The notes beneath the pieces are model-generated. The model was not told where the DNA came from, ran no database searches, and saw only the letters and a list, made by a program, of their open reading frames with translations. DNA of 64,000 nt, from contig NZ_FCOA02000010.1 of NCBI RefSeq assembly GCF_001544875.2, positions 1-64,000 of the forward strand. Direction: 5' to 3'. Source of the stretch: Caballeronia hypogeia. Lineage in GTDB: Bacteria > Pseudomonadota > Gammaproteobacteria > Burkholderiales > Burkholderiaceae. Below, in pieces: positions 18,824 to 28,769 of this stretch; the stretch's first letter is position 1; the number at the start of each line of letters is the position of its first letter. The position numbers and the translations under genes are program-made.

Positions 18824-19714
18824 TCACTTGTGACCATCCGCAAGCGACTCCGAAAGAAAGTCGATGAAGGTCCGCACCTTGGTCGTCATGTATTTGCGAC
18901 TCGTATACACCGCATAGACCGACGGCGCGAACGCCGTGTAGTGCGGCAGCACGCGCACGAGCGCGCCTGACGCCAGCTCCGGCTCCACGATCCACGCCGG
19001 GAAGTACGCTAGGCCGAGTCCCGCGCGCACGAGTTGCAGCGCCATCGAGGTATCGTTGGTCTTCAGCACGGCCTGATTCTTCACGGTGAACTCGCCGTCC
19101 GGGCCGTGCAGCGTGACCGATTCGACGTTGGTGTAAGTCGGCAACACAAACCGGTGCCGCGCAACGTCGTCCGGATGACGCAGCTTGCCGTGTTGCTCGA
19201 GATAGGCGCGCGACCCCGCGAGCACGAAAGGCATCTTGCACAGCGGCCGCACGATCAGCGACGGCGAAGGCTCGGAAGTCGCGCGTATCGCCATGTCGTA
19301 GCCTTCTTCGACTAGATCGACGAAGCGGTTTTCGAGCCGAAGATCGACGAGCACGCCTGGATAGCGCGCCTGATACGCGACCAGCATATCGGCGAACTTG
19401 CGATTGGCGAACCAGCCGGGCGCGGTGACCTTGAGCACGCCCTGAGGCTGCGCGGTCTGCACGCCGACCGCGGCCTCGGCGGTCTGCAGGATATCGAGCG
19501 CCTCGCTGCACTGTTCGTAATACACGTTGCCGGCTTCGGTCAGGCTGAGGTGACGCGTCGTCCGGTTCAGCAGTCGCACGCCGAGTTGCCGCTCCAGATT
19601 GGCGACGTGCTTGCTCGTCATCGCGGTCGAAATGTCGAGCCGTTCCGCAGCCTTGACGAAACTGCCCGCCTCGACGACCTCGCGGAATACCCGCAAGCTG
19701 GTCAGACCGTCCAT
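18824..19714 (-). CDS. LysR family transcriptional regulator
   Basis: The 296-residue LTTR has an N-terminal helix-turn-helix (FVKAAERLDISTAMTSKHV near 19-37) and a periplasmic-binding-like effector domain from about residue 90 (LKVTAPGWFANRKFADML). It is divergent from the DoxX gene with a 101-base gap holding the dyad GCTAATGTTAGC, and probably controls it. The inducer is unknown. Confidence 0.88.
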   Translation of the reverse strand: MDGLTSLRVFREVVEAGSFVKAAERLDISTAMTSKHVANLERQLGVRLLNRTTRHLSLTEAGNVYYEQCSEALDILQTAEAAVGVQTAQPQGVLKVTAPGWFANRKFADMLVAYQARYPGVLVDLRLENRFVDLVEEGYDMAIRATSEPSPSLIVRPLCKMPFVLAGSRAYLEQHGKLRHPDDVARHRFVLPTYTNVESVTLHGPDGEFTVKNQAVLKTNDTSMALQLVRAGLGLAYFPAWIVEPELASGALVRVLPHYTAFAPSVYAVYTSRKYMTTKVRTFIDFLSESLADGHK

Positions 19715-19741
19715 CGATCATTTCCTGTCGAGAAACAAAAC

Positions 19742-19753
19742 GCTAATGTTAGC
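19742..19753. promoter_or_regulatory. Candidate LysR operator between lysR and doxX
   Basis: GCTAATGTTAGC is a perfect inverted repeat (GCTAA-TG-TTAGC) in the divergent promoter region, 28 bases before the LysR start. LysR regulators usually bind dyads in such gaps. No experimental support is visible here. Confidence 0.4.
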
Positions 19754-19815
19754 CGGATTTATCGACAAGCGATGTCTGCTTAGACTGGCTCCAGTCCATT
19801 TTCGAGGAGTTCGCG

Positions 19816-20229
19816 ATGTCCACTCAAATTCGCGCCGCAGCGCCCGCCACGCCCGCGCTGGCCAGTCACGCCCAGGCGCTGCTGCGAATCGTCGCTTCGT
19901 ATGTGTTGCTCACGCATGCATCGGCGAAGCTGTTCCATGTGCCGCATATAGCCATGTTCGACGGCCTGCCGCTGTTCTCGCTGCTCGGCGTGGCGGGGAT
20001 CATCGAACTGGTTGGCGGCGTGCTCGTGCTCGTCGGCTTCTTCGCGCGAGCGGCGGCGTTCGTGCTGTCGGGCGAACTCGCCTTCGCGTATTTCATCGGG
20101 CACGCGCCGGGCGGAAACTTTCTCCTGCCGCTGTTGAATCAGGGCGAGCCGGCCGTGTTGATGTCGTTCATCTTCCTGTTCATCGCGGCGGCGGGGCCGG
20201 GCGCGTGGAGCATCGACGCGCGCCGTTGA
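19816..20229 (+). CDS. DoxX family membrane protein
   Basis: The 137-residue protein has four predicted membrane helices and the DoxX pattern: ALLRIVASYVLLTHASAKLF, then LLGVAGIIELVGGVLVLVGFF, ELAFAYFIGHAPGG and VLMSFIFLFIAAAGPG. DoxX-type proteins sit in the inner membrane; some are linked with oxidative stress or quinone redox partners. The start follows GAGGAGTTCGCG. It is divergent from a LysR gene and nearly meets the next LysR gene, 3 bases away, convergent. Confidence 0.85.
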   Translation: MSTQIRAAAPATPALASHAQALLRIVASYVLLTHASAKLFHVPHIAMFDGLPLFSLLGVAGIIELVGGVLVLVGFFARAAAFVLSGELAFAYFIGHAPGGNFLLPLLNQGEPAVLMSFIFLFIAAAGPGAWSIDARR

Positions 20230-20232
20230 GAT

Positions 20233-21156
20233 TCACTTCGGCCATTCGTCGAGTTCGTCGTTGAAGAGCGAAGCGACGATGCCGCGCAGCCATACCGTGC
20301 GCGCGTCGTTGTGAAACTTGCGATGCCAGTGCTGCTTCAGATCGAAGCGCGGCAACGCGAGCGGCGGCTCGGCGAGCGTGATCGACGCATGCTCGGCGAC
20401 ATACGCGAAGCCGATCGCATGCGGCACCGTCGCGATTAGATCGGTGCGCGAGAGAATGAAGGGCAGGCTCATGAAATGCGGCGTCTCGAGCACGGCGCGG
20501 CGCCGCACGCGTTCGCGGTCCAGATAGTTCTCCAGGATCTCCTGACTGCGGCCTTCGGCGCGCACCACCGCGTGGCCGCAGGCGAGAAAGCGTTCCAGCG
20601 TGAGCGGCTCGCTGGCGAACGGATGATCGCGCCGCATCAGGCAGATGAAGCGATGCGAGAACAGTCGCTGCTGAAAAAAATTGTTGCCGCGCAGATCGGG
20701 AAAATAGCCGACGGCGAGATCGATATCACCGGCTTCGAGCCCGCGCTCCACATTCCCGTGCGATGCCGACACCGAACGGAGATTCGCATTCGGCGCTTGC
20801 TTCGCGAACGCCTGCAACAGGCGCGGGAGAAACACGATCTCGCCGACATCGGACAGCGCGATCGAAAAAGTCTCCGCGCTCACCGACGGATCGAAGTGCT
20901 GCCGGTCGAGCAGACCGCGCTCGATGCGCGCCAGCGCCTCGCGCGCCGCGGGCACCAGCGCGATGGTGCGCGGCGTCGGCTCCATGCCGCGCGACGTGCG
21001 CACGAACAGCGGATCGTTGAAGTACTCACGCAGCCGGGCCAGCGCGGTCGACACGCGCGGCTGACTCACGCCGAGCCGCTCGGCGGCGCGGCTCACGTTG
21101 CGCGTTTCCTCGATTGCGACGAGGTACGGAATCAGATTCAGGTCGAGGTCGGTCAT
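20233..21156 (-). CDS. LysR family transcriptional regulator (NahR/LinR-like subgroup)
   Basis: The 307-residue regulator starts DLNLIPYLVAIEETRNVSRA, and its helix-turn-helix is AAERLGVSQPRVSTALARLR. The PLFVRTSRGMEPTPR segment is typical of the LysR subgroup that includes NodD and aromatic-degradation regulators. The effector domain runs from about residue 92. It lies downstream of pcaR on the same strand with a 67-base gap. A link to aromatic catabolism is plausible but not shown. Confidence 0.85.
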   Translation of the reverse strand: MTDLDLNLIPYLVAIEETRNVSRAAERLGVSQPRVSTALARLREYFNDPLFVRTSRGMEPTPRTIALVPAAREALARIERGLLDRQHFDPSVSAETFSIALSDVGEIVFLPRLLQAFAKQAPNANLRSVSASHGNVERGLEAGDIDLAVGYFPDLRGNNFFQQRLFSHRFICLMRRDHPFASEPLTLERFLACGHAVVRAEGRSQEILENYLDRERVRRRAVLETPHFMSLPFILSRTDLIATVPHAIGFAYVAEHASITLAEPPLALPRFDLKQHWHRKFHNDARTVWLRGIVASLFNDELDEWPK

Positions 21157-21223
21157 GACGCGGTGCTCCGACGACGATCTTGGCGCGCGCGATCCATCGC
21201 GTCAACGAGGGCGAGCCTCGCGC

Positions 21224-22042
21224 TCATCCGCGCCGCGCGACCATGTCGGACACGCGCTGCGCCGCTTCCTGAAGCGGCTCGAGAAACGCTTTCACCATCT
21301 GCTTTGCGTTCTTGCGCTGGGCGTTGCCGCTGATGTTCAGCGCCGCGATCACGCGGCCTTGCCGGTCGCGGATCGGCGCGGACATCGAAATCAGTCCTTC
21401 CTCCAGTTCCTGATCGACGATCGCCCAGCCTTGGCGGCGCACGAGCGCGATGGATTCCTTCAGCGCGTCTTTATCGACGATCGTGCGCGGCGTGCGCGCG
21501 GTGAGGTCGCTGGCGTCGAGCGCGGCGTCGAGGCGATCGTCGTCGAGCGCGGCGAGCAGCACGCGGCCCATCGACGTGCAGAAAGCGGGCAGGCGGCTGC
21601 CGATAGACAAGTTCTGCGTGATGATCTTGTGCGTCGGCACGCGCAGCACGTAGACGATCTCTGCGCCGTTCAGCACCGCCGCCGAGCAGCTCTCGTGCAC
21701 CTGCTCGACGAGATCTTCCATGACCGGCTCGGCGAGATTCCAGAACGGCATCGACGTGAGATACGCGAAACCGAGATCGAGAATTTTCGGCGTCAGTTGA
21801 AAGAGACGCCCGTCCGCCTCGACATAGCCGAGCGATTGCAGCGTCAGCAGGATACGGCGCGCGCCCGCCCGCGTGAGTCCGGTGGCCGAGGCGACGTCGG
21901 TCAGTGTCTGGGCGGGGCGGTTCGCATCGAACGAGCGGATCACCGCGAGCCCGCGCGCGAACGACTGGACGTAGGCGTCGCCTGGACGAGCCTGCGCGTC
22001 CTGTGGCTCGCCGTCCGGATTCGGCGTGGCTGAATTTTTCAT
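21224..22042 (-). CDS. pcaR: IclR family regulator of protocatechuate catabolism
   Basis: The 272-residue protein has an IclR winged helix (about 22-80, GLAVIRSFDANRPAQTLTDVA and LTRAGARRILLTL) and an IclR effector domain (about 95-265, EIVYVLRVPTHKI, AFCTSMGRVLLA). It resembles the PcaR/PobR/CatR branch. It is divergent from pcaI with a 230-base gap carrying the TGTTCG-N5-CGAACA operator. Members of this branch activate pca genes in response to beta-ketoadipate. The start at 22042 gives the usual family length; longer in-frame readings upstream cross the operator. Confidence 0.85.
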   Translation of the reverse strand: MKNSATPNPDGEPQDAQARPGDAYVQSFARGLAVIRSFDANRPAQTLTDVASATGLTRAGARRILLTLQSLGYVEADGRLFQLTPKILDLGFAYLTSMPFWNLAEPVMEDLVEQVHESCSAAVLNGAEIVYVLRVPTHKIITQNLSIGSRLPAFCTSMGRVLLAALDDDRLDAALDASDLTARTPRTIVDKDALKESIALVRRQGWAIVDQELEEGLISMSAPIRDRQGRVIAALNISGNAQRKNAKQMVKAFLEPLQEAAQRVSDMVARRG

Positions 22043-22146
22043 GAGGCTTGTCTCCAGGGAGCGAATCACGGCGGAGACTCCGTGAAAACCCGCAGTTTGC
22101 ATAAGCTTCGTTGACACGACAACGAACGCAGGATTACCATGCCGAT

Positions 22147-22181
22147 GTTCGCTAAACGAATCCATGTTCGCATATCGAACA
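22147..22181. promoter_or_regulatory. Double inverted-repeat operator in the pcaR-pcaI gap
   Basis: A perfect dyad TGTTCG-CATAT-CGAACA (22165-22181) is preceded by an imperfect one GTTCG-CTAAA-CGAAT (22147-22161). The centres are 19 bases apart, about two helical turns. PcaR/PobR-type IclR regulators bind GTTCG/CGAAC-like half-sites, and the neighbour is pcaR, so this is very likely its site. Confidence 0.7.
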
Positions 22182-22272
22182 TTTCGATGCAAGTCTGATT
22201 TCGAGCAGGTAAACCCCGAGTTCGGGACGGGCGCGGCAGCAAGGCCGGCGCTCAGACTGGAGAAGAACGGCA

Positions 22273-22965
22273 ATGATCAACAAGATTTTCGATTCGCTCG
22301 CGCAGGCCGTGGCCGACGTCCACGACGGAGCGACCATCATGATCGGCGGTTTCGGTACGGCGGGCATGCCGTCCGAGCTGATCGACGCGCTCATCGAGCA
22401 GGGCGCGCGCGAGCTCACGATCGTCAACAACAACGCCGGCAACGGCGACACGGGCCTGGCCGCGCTGCTCAAGGCGAAGCGCGTGCGCAAGATCATCTGC
22501 TCGTTCCCGCGTCAGACGGATTCGCATGTGTTCGACGCGCTCTATCGCGCGGGCGAAATCGAGCTGGAACTCGTGCCGCAGGGCAATCTGGCCGAGCGCA
22601 TCCGCGCGGCGGGCGCGGGCATCGGCGGTTTCTTCACGCCGACGGGCTATGGCACGAAGCTCGCCGGAGGCAAGGAGACGCGCGTGATCGACGGCAAGCA
22701 CTACGTGCTGGAAGCGCCGCTGCACGCCGATTTCGCGCTCATCAAGGCATTCAAGGGCGACCGCTGGGGCAATCTGGTCTATCGTAAAACTGCACGCAAC
22801 TTCGGGCCGATCATGGCGAGCGCGGCGAAGACCGCCATCGTGCAGGTGTCGAAGGTCGTGCAACTCGGCGAGCTGGACCCGGAAAACATCGTGACGCCGG
22901 GGATTTTCGTGCAGCGCGTCGTGGAAGTGCCGCAAGCGGTGCATCAAGCCGAACTCGCAGCTTAA
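22273..22965 (+). CDS. pcaI: 3-oxoadipate CoA-transferase subunit A
   Basis: The 230-residue family I CoA-transferase alpha subunit has IGGFGTAGMPSELIDAL and ELELVPQGNLAERIRAAG. With PcaJ it transfers CoA from succinyl-CoA to 3-oxoadipate, the penultimate step of the beta-ketoadipate pathway. Assignment to oxoadipate rather than acetoacetate rests on the pcaFBDC genes downstream. The ATG at 22273 follows AGACTGGAGAAG. It is first in the operon, 13 bases before pcaJ. Confidence 0.92.
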   Translation: MINKIFDSLAQAVADVHDGATIMIGGFGTAGMPSELIDALIEQGARELTIVNNNAGNGDTGLAALLKAKRVRKIICSFPRQTDSHVFDALYRAGEIELELVPQGNLAERIRAAGAGIGGFFTPTGYGTKLAGGKETRVIDGKHYVLEAPLHADFALIKAFKGDRWGNLVYRKTARNFGPIMASAAKTAIVQVSKVVQLGELDPENIVTPGIFVQRVVEVPQAVHQAELAA

Positions 22966-22978
22966 GGAATCGAAAGCC

Positions 22979-23635
22979 ATGAAGAAACTCACTCGTGACG
23001 AAATGGCCAAGCGCGTGGCCGCGGACATTCCCGAAGGCGCGTACGTGAACCTGGGCATCGGCGTGCCGACGCTCGTCGCCAATCATCTCGCGGCGGATCG
23101 CGAAATCTTCCTGCACAGCGAAAACGGCCTGCTCGGCATGGGCCCGGCGCCCGCCAAAGGCGCGGAAGACGACGAGCTCATCAACGCCGGCAAGCAGCAT
23201 GTGACGCTGCTCACGGGCGGCGCGTATTTTCACCACGCCGATTCGTTCGCGATGATGCGCGGCGGCCACCTCGACTTCTGCGTGCTCGGCGCGTTCCAGG
23301 TGTCGGCGAAGGGCGATCTCGCGAACTGGCACACCGGTGCGCCCGATGCGATCCCGGCGGTCGGAGGCGCGATGGATCTCGCGATCGGCGCCAAGCAGGT
23401 CTACGTGATGATGGAACTGCTGACGAAGCAGGGCGAAAGCAAGCTGGTCGACGTCTGCACGTACCCTGTGACGGGCGTGGAATGCGTGAACCGCGTATAC
23501 ACGGATCTGGCCGTGTTCGACGTGACGCCGGAAGGCCTCGTCGTGCGCGAAATCGTGGACGGCCTGTCGTTCGAAGAATTGCAGAAGCTCGCGCAAGTGC
23601 CGCTTCAATATGCGCCGCTGACCGAAGCCGCCTGA
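22979..23635 (+). CDS. pcaJ: 3-oxoadipate CoA-transferase subunit B
   Basis: The 218-residue beta subunit has NLGIGVPTLVANHL near residues 24-37 and the catalytic Glu in HSENGLLGMG (Glu48). It forms the active CoA-transferase with PcaI. It lies 13 bases after pcaI and 20 before pcaF, on one transcript. Confidence 0.93.
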   Translation: MKKLTRDEMAKRVAADIPEGAYVNLGIGVPTLVANHLAADREIFLHSENGLLGMGPAPAKGAEDDELINAGKQHVTLLTGGAYFHHADSFAMMRGGHLDFCVLGAFQVSAKGDLANWHTGAPDAIPAVGGAMDLAIGAKQVYVMMELLTKQGESKLVDVCTYPVTGVECVNRVYTDLAVFDVTPEGLVVREIVDGLSFEELQKLAQVPLQYAPLTEAA

Positions 23636-23655
23636 GAGAACCGGAGAGACTGGAA

Positions 23656-24858
<1,203 letters not shown>

Positions 24859-24862
24859 GCAC

Positions 24863-26230
24863 ATGTTTTCATCGACCGGACGTCTCACCGATCTCATTTG
24901 CGGCAACGCCGCCGCGAACGAGATCTGGTCGCCGCGCGCGACCGTGCAGGCGATGCTCGACGTCGAAGCCGCGCTCGCGCGTGCTTCGGCCGAGCACGGC
25001 GTGATTCCGGCGAGCGCGGTCCAGCGAATCGTCGACGCGTGCAACGCCGACAACATCGATGCCGAAGCGCTGATGACCGGCGCGGCCGCTGGCGGCAATC
25101 TGGCGATTCCGCTCGTCAAGCAGTTGACGGCGGTCGTGAAGTCGAAGGACGCGGAAGCCGCGAAGTACGTGCACTGGGGCGCGACGAGTCAGGACATCAT
25201 CGATACGGGCGTCGTGCTGCAATTGCGCGCGTTTCTCGATCTGATCGATGCCGATTTGCGTGCCCTGAGCGATGCGCTCGTCGATCAGGCGCAAGCGCAC
25301 AAAACAACGCCGATGATCGGCCGCACGTGGTTGCAGCAGGCGCTGCCGATCACGCTCGGTCTGAAATTCGCGCAATGGCTGGATGCGGTGACGCGTCATC
25401 GCGCGCGTCTCGTCGAGCTTCGCGACCGCGCGCTCGTGCTGCAGTTCGGCGGCGCGGCGGGCACGCTCGCGAGTCTGCGCGACAAGGCGCGGCCGGTCGC
25501 GCAAGCGCTCGCGGACGATCTGAAGCTGCAACTTCCGGCCTTGCCGTGGCACACGCAACGCGACCGCATCGCGGAAGCGGCGTCGTTTCTCGGCATGCTC
25601 ACGGGCACGCTCGGCAAGATCGCGCGCGACATCTCGCTCATGATGCAGACCGAGCTCGGCGAAGTGGCCGAACCGGCGGCGGCGGGCAAGGGCGGTTCGT
25701 CGACCATGCCGCACAAGCGCAATCCGGTGGGCTGCGCGGCCGTGCTGACCGCCGCGACGCGCGCGCCGAATCTCGTCGCGACGATTTTCGCGGGCATGGT
25801 GCAGGAGCACGAACGCGCGCTTGGCGGCTGGCAGGCCGAATGGGAAGCGCTGCCGGATCTGGCGCGTCTGACGGCGGGTGCGTTGTCGAACATCGCAGGC
25901 ATCGTGCCGTCGATGGAAGTGAATGTCGAACGCCTCGCGCGCAATCTCGATGTCACCAACGGCCTGATTCTCGGCGAAGCGGTGATGCTCGCGCTCGGTG
26001 ACGCCATTGGCCGGCTCGACGCGCACAAGCTCGTCGAAGGCGCGTCGAAGGCATCGGTCGCGAACGGCGCGTCGCTCTTCGACGAGCTCGCCGCGAACGA
26101 AACCGTCGCGCGTCATCTGTCGCGAGATCAACTGAAGTCATTGCTCGATCCGGCGAACTACGTCGGACAGGCGCAGGCGTTCGTCGATGCCGCCATCGCG
26201 AACGCTCACTCGAATAAACAGGAGCAGTAA
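24863..26230 (+). CDS. pcaB: 3-carboxy-cis,cis-muconate cycloisomerase
   Basis: The 455-residue member of the fumarase/aspartase superfamily converts 3-carboxy-cis,cis-muconate to 4-carboxymuconolactone. The signature GKGGSSTMPHKRNPVGC carries the catalytic loop Ser, and HWGATSQDIIDTG is the substrate-binding segment. An ATG at 24863, 4 bases after the pcaF stop, is used; a GTG at 24851 overlapping pcaF by 8 bases is equally possible. pcaD follows after 4 bases. Confidence 0.93.
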   Translation: MFSSTGRLTDLICGNAAANEIWSPRATVQAMLDVEAALARASAEHGVIPASAVQRIVDACNADNIDAEALMTGAAAGGNLAIPLVKQLTAVVKSKDAEAAKYVHWGATSQDIIDTGVVLQLRAFLDLIDADLRALSDALVDQAQAHKTTPMIGRTWLQQALPITLGLKFAQWLDAVTRHRARLVELRDRALVLQFGGAAGTLASLRDKARPVAQALADDLKLQLPALPWHTQRDRIAEAASFLGMLTGTLGKIARDISLMMQTELGEVAEPAAAGKGGSSTMPHKRNPVGCAAVLTAATRAPNLVATIFAGMVQEHERALGGWQAEWEALPDLARLTAGALSNIAGIVPSMEVNVERLARNLDVTNGLILGEAVMLALGDAIGRLDAHKLVEGASKASVANGASLFDELAANETVARHLSRDQLKSLLDPANYVGQAQAFVDAAIANAHSNKQEQ

Positions 26231-26234
26231 AAAC

Positions 26235-27026
26235 ATGCCTCTTGCCGAAGTCAACGGGACGCGGATCCACTATCGCGTCGATGTCACCGCGGGCGACCAA
26301 GCGCCGTGGCTCGTGCTGTCGAATTCGCTCGGCGCCGATGTGTCGATGTGGACGCCGAACATCGAAGCGTTCGCGCAGCACTATCGCGTCGTGCGTTATG
26401 ACACGCGCGGCCATGGGCATTCCGACGTGCCGCCGGGCCCGTACACGATCGATCAGCTGATCGGCGACGTGATCGGCCTGATGGATCACCTGAAGATCGA
26501 CCGCGCGAACTATTGCGGCCTGTCGATGGGCGGGCTGACCGGCATCGGTCTCGCCGCGCGTCATCCCGAACGCTTCTCGCGCGTGGTGCTGTCGAACACG
26601 GCCGCGCTGATCGGATCGGACGCCGTGTGGACGCCGCGCGCCGCGAAAGCGCGCGAGCCGGGCGGCATGCCCGCGCTGACCGACGCAGTGATCGCGCGCT
26701 GGTTCACCGCGCCGTTCATCGAGCGCGAGCAGCTCGAACTGGCGAACATCCGCGACACGTTCCGCCACACGTCGGGCGACGGCTACGCGTCGAACTGCGA
26801 GGCGATCCGCGACGCCGACCTGCGCGGCGAAGCGAAGAACATCAAGCTGCCGGTGCTCGTGATCGCGGGCACGCACGATCTGTCGACCACGGCCGAGCAG
26901 GGCCGCGAGCTCGCGGGCTATATCCAGGGTTCGCGTTACGTCGAGCTGGACGCGGCGCATCTGTCGAACATCGAAAAGCGCGACGAGTACACGCGCGCCG
27001 TGCTCGACTTCATCGGAGAACAGTGA
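26235..27026 (+). CDS. pcaD: 3-oxoadipate enol-lactonase
   Basis: The 263-residue alpha/beta hydrolase opens beta-ketoadipate enol-lactone to beta-ketoadipate. LVLSNSLGADVSMW gives the oxyanion region, CGLSMGGLTG the Ser nucleophile, AGTHDLST the Asp, and AAHLSNIEKRDEY the catalytic His. It starts 4 bases after pcaB and stops exactly where pcaC begins. PcaD and PcaC are separate proteins here, not a fused PcaL. Confidence 0.94.
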   Translation: MPLAEVNGTRIHYRVDVTAGDQAPWLVLSNSLGADVSMWTPNIEAFAQHYRVVRYDTRGHGHSDVPPGPYTIDQLIGDVIGLMDHLKIDRANYCGLSMGGLTGIGLAARHPERFSRVVLSNTAALIGSDAVWTPRAAKAREPGGMPALTDAVIARWFTAPFIEREQLELANIRDTFRHTSGDGYASNCEAIRDADLRGEAKNIKLPVLVIAGTHDLSTTAEQGRELAGYIQGSRYVELDAAHLSNIEKRDEYTRAVLDFIGEQ

Positions 27027-27410
27027 ATGAACGACGACGAACGTTATGAAGCGGGAATGAAGGTCCGCCGCGCCGTGCTGTCCGATGCGCACGTGGACCG
27101 CTCGCTCGCGAACCGCACCGAGCTGACGACCGAATTCCAGAATTTCATCACGCGCTATGCGTGGGGCGAGATCTGGACGCGCGAAGGCCTGCCGCGCCAC
27201 ACGCGCAGCCTGCTCACCATCGCGATGATGGTCGCGCTCAACCGCAGCGAGGAGCTTGCACTGCATCTGCGCGCCGCGAAGAACAACGGCGTGACGCAGG
27301 AAGAAATCAAGGAAGTGCTGCTGCAGACCGCCGTCTATTGCGGCGTGCCGGCGGCGAACTCGGCCTTCCACCTCGCGCAGAAAATCTTCGACGAGGAAAG
27401 CCGGGCGTAA
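27027..27410 (+). CDS. pcaC: 4-carboxymuconolactone decarboxylase
   Basis: The 127-residue AhpD-like fold protein decarboxylates 4-carboxymuconolactone to the enol-lactone used by PcaD. MNDDERYEAGMKVRRAVLSDAHVDRS and the LTIAMMVALNRSEELALHLRAAKNNGVT core are characteristic. It starts on the base after the pcaD stop and is the last gene before a strong terminator. Confidence 0.94.
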   Translation: MNDDERYEAGMKVRRAVLSDAHVDRSLANRTELTTEFQNFITRYAWGEIWTREGLPRHTRSLLTIAMMVALNRSEELALHLRAAKNNGVTQEEIKEVLLQTAVYCGVPAANSAFHLAQKIFDEESRA

Positions 27411-27432
27411 TCGCGTCAAGGCTCAGGCATGG

Positions 27433-27464
27433 AACCGTCTCCGGGCAACCGGAGACGGTTTTTT
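27433..27464 (+). terminator. Intrinsic terminator of the pca operon
   Basis: A perfect 12-base stem AACCGTCTCCGG / CCGGAGACGGTT (27433-27444, 27449-27460) closes a GCAA tetraloop and ends in six T residues, 22 bases after pcaC. Confidence 0.93.
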
Positions 27465-27475
27465 CGCTTTCGGAC

Positions 27476-28759
27476 TCAGAACGCGTAGTACGGCCCGAGA
27501 CCCGCCGGTGTCGCGCGCCCCTGGATCGCTGTGAACACGCGGCGCCCGTAGAAGAACGGCAAGCCCCAGTCGAAGTAGCCGCTCGCCGTGCCCGCGAGAT
27601 TGTCGAAGGCGAAGTTGGCGGTGCCCAACAGCGCCGTCGATTGCGCGACGGTGAAGCTCACCGCGCTTTGCGCGCCGCTCGGCGAGCGGATCGTCGCGGC
27701 GAGCGTCTGCGGAGTCGCCGGGCAATACCACACGCCGCAGCGCGCCAGCGTGGTGGACGGGAAGAACACGCCGTTGGAGCCGCTGTCGATGAAGCTCGAG
27801 CCGTACTGGCTGCCGCCGAAATCCGTCGTCACATAGCCGTTCACTGAGTTCGACTTGAGGACGGTCGCCGCGCCGAGCAGATTATTCGACTGCGAGCCGA
27901 TGCCGAAGGTCATCGTTCCTGTCACCGACGACGCGCCGCTGTCCGGCACGTCGGGCAGCTCGATCAGCACGCCGTTGTTGTCGCCGGCGAAGTTGGCGAC
28001 CGGATTGGTCACCTGTTGCGCGACCGGCAGCGCGCTCGCGGCGCATCCGCCCGAGTTGCAGCCGTAGTACCAGCGCGGCATCGCGGAGTTCGCGCAACTT
28101 GCGCCGCAATCCGCCGTGAACGGCCCGACGCCAAGAATACCGTTGCCGCGCAGGGCCGAGGCGGTGAGCATCGGCAGGCCGGACTGGCTGCAGTCCTGCG
28201 CGGTGCCGGGCGCGGCGGTGTCGGCGATCAGTTGCACGGAGGTCGAAGGCGCGACCTGGCCGGCGAGCCGTACGTCTGCCTGGCGCACCGCGCCCCAGGT
28301 GTAGCCCGAGCCGAACACCGCGCATTCCGCGATGACGCCGCCGCCGCCGCTGGACACCAATGGCAGCGCCAACGACGGGCTGAGCGCCGCGGCCAGGATA
28401 CGCAGACCGTGGGAGCCGGTGTCGACCTGAATGTTGTCGATCGTCTGACAGGTGTTCGTGCCGGGCACGCAGATCGTCACGCTGGTTTGCAGCATGTTGC
28501 GCGTGTTGGTGGGCGTGCTGGCGACGCGGATCGTCTGGACGTTGGGCGTGCTCGACTGAGGCACGCTGGTGTCGGCAAGCGGAGCGGATGCTTCGCTTGC
28601 GGGCGCGGCGGCGCTTGCCGGAGCGGGCGCGCTCGCGCTCGCCGGTGCGCTCGCGGCGGCGGGACTCGCGGAGTCGCCGCCACCTCCGCCCCCACAGGCG
28701 GCGGGCAGCGTGCACAAGGCCAATAGCACGAAACGGCGGAGAAGGGCGCGTGTGGTCAT
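27476..28759 (-). CDS. DUF3443 lipoprotein with pepsin-like double-Asp signature
   Basis: The 427-residue protein begins with a basic, hydrophobic signal and a lipobox-like LPAAC with Cys22, then Gly6 and a Ser/Ala/Pro linker (about 30-70). The body matches the DUF3443 family. It has VDTGSHGLRI with Asp113, NGILGVGPF at 206-214 and FIDSGSNGVFF with Asp325. DTG...GILG.G...DSG in that order is the two-lobe signature of pepsin-like aspartic proteases. A cell-envelope protease is therefore an inference, not a known function. Several Cys pairs suggest disulfides. The start follows AGGAGG, 10 bases after the DUF2844 gene. Confidence 0.85.
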   Translation of the reverse strand: MTTRALLRRFVLLALCTLPAACGGGGGGDSASPAAASAPASASAPAPASAAAPASEASAPLADTSVPQSSTPNVQTIRVASTPTNTRNMLQTSVTICVPGTNTCQTIDNIQVDTGSHGLRILAAALSPSLALPLVSSGGGGVIAECAVFGSGYTWGAVRQADVRLAGQVAPSTSVQLIADTAAPGTAQDCSQSGLPMLTASALRGNGILGVGPFTADCGASCANSAMPRWYYGCNSGGCAASALPVAQQVTNPVANFAGDNNGVLIELPDVPDSGASSVTGTMTFGIGSQSNNLLGAATVLKSNSVNGYVTTDFGGSQYGSSFIDSGSNGVFFPSTTLARCGVWYCPATPQTLAATIRSPSGAQSAVSFTVAQSTALLGTANFAFDNLAGTASGYFDWGLPFFYGRRVFTAIQGRATPAGLGPYYAF

Positions 28760-28769
28760 CGTCGGCCTC

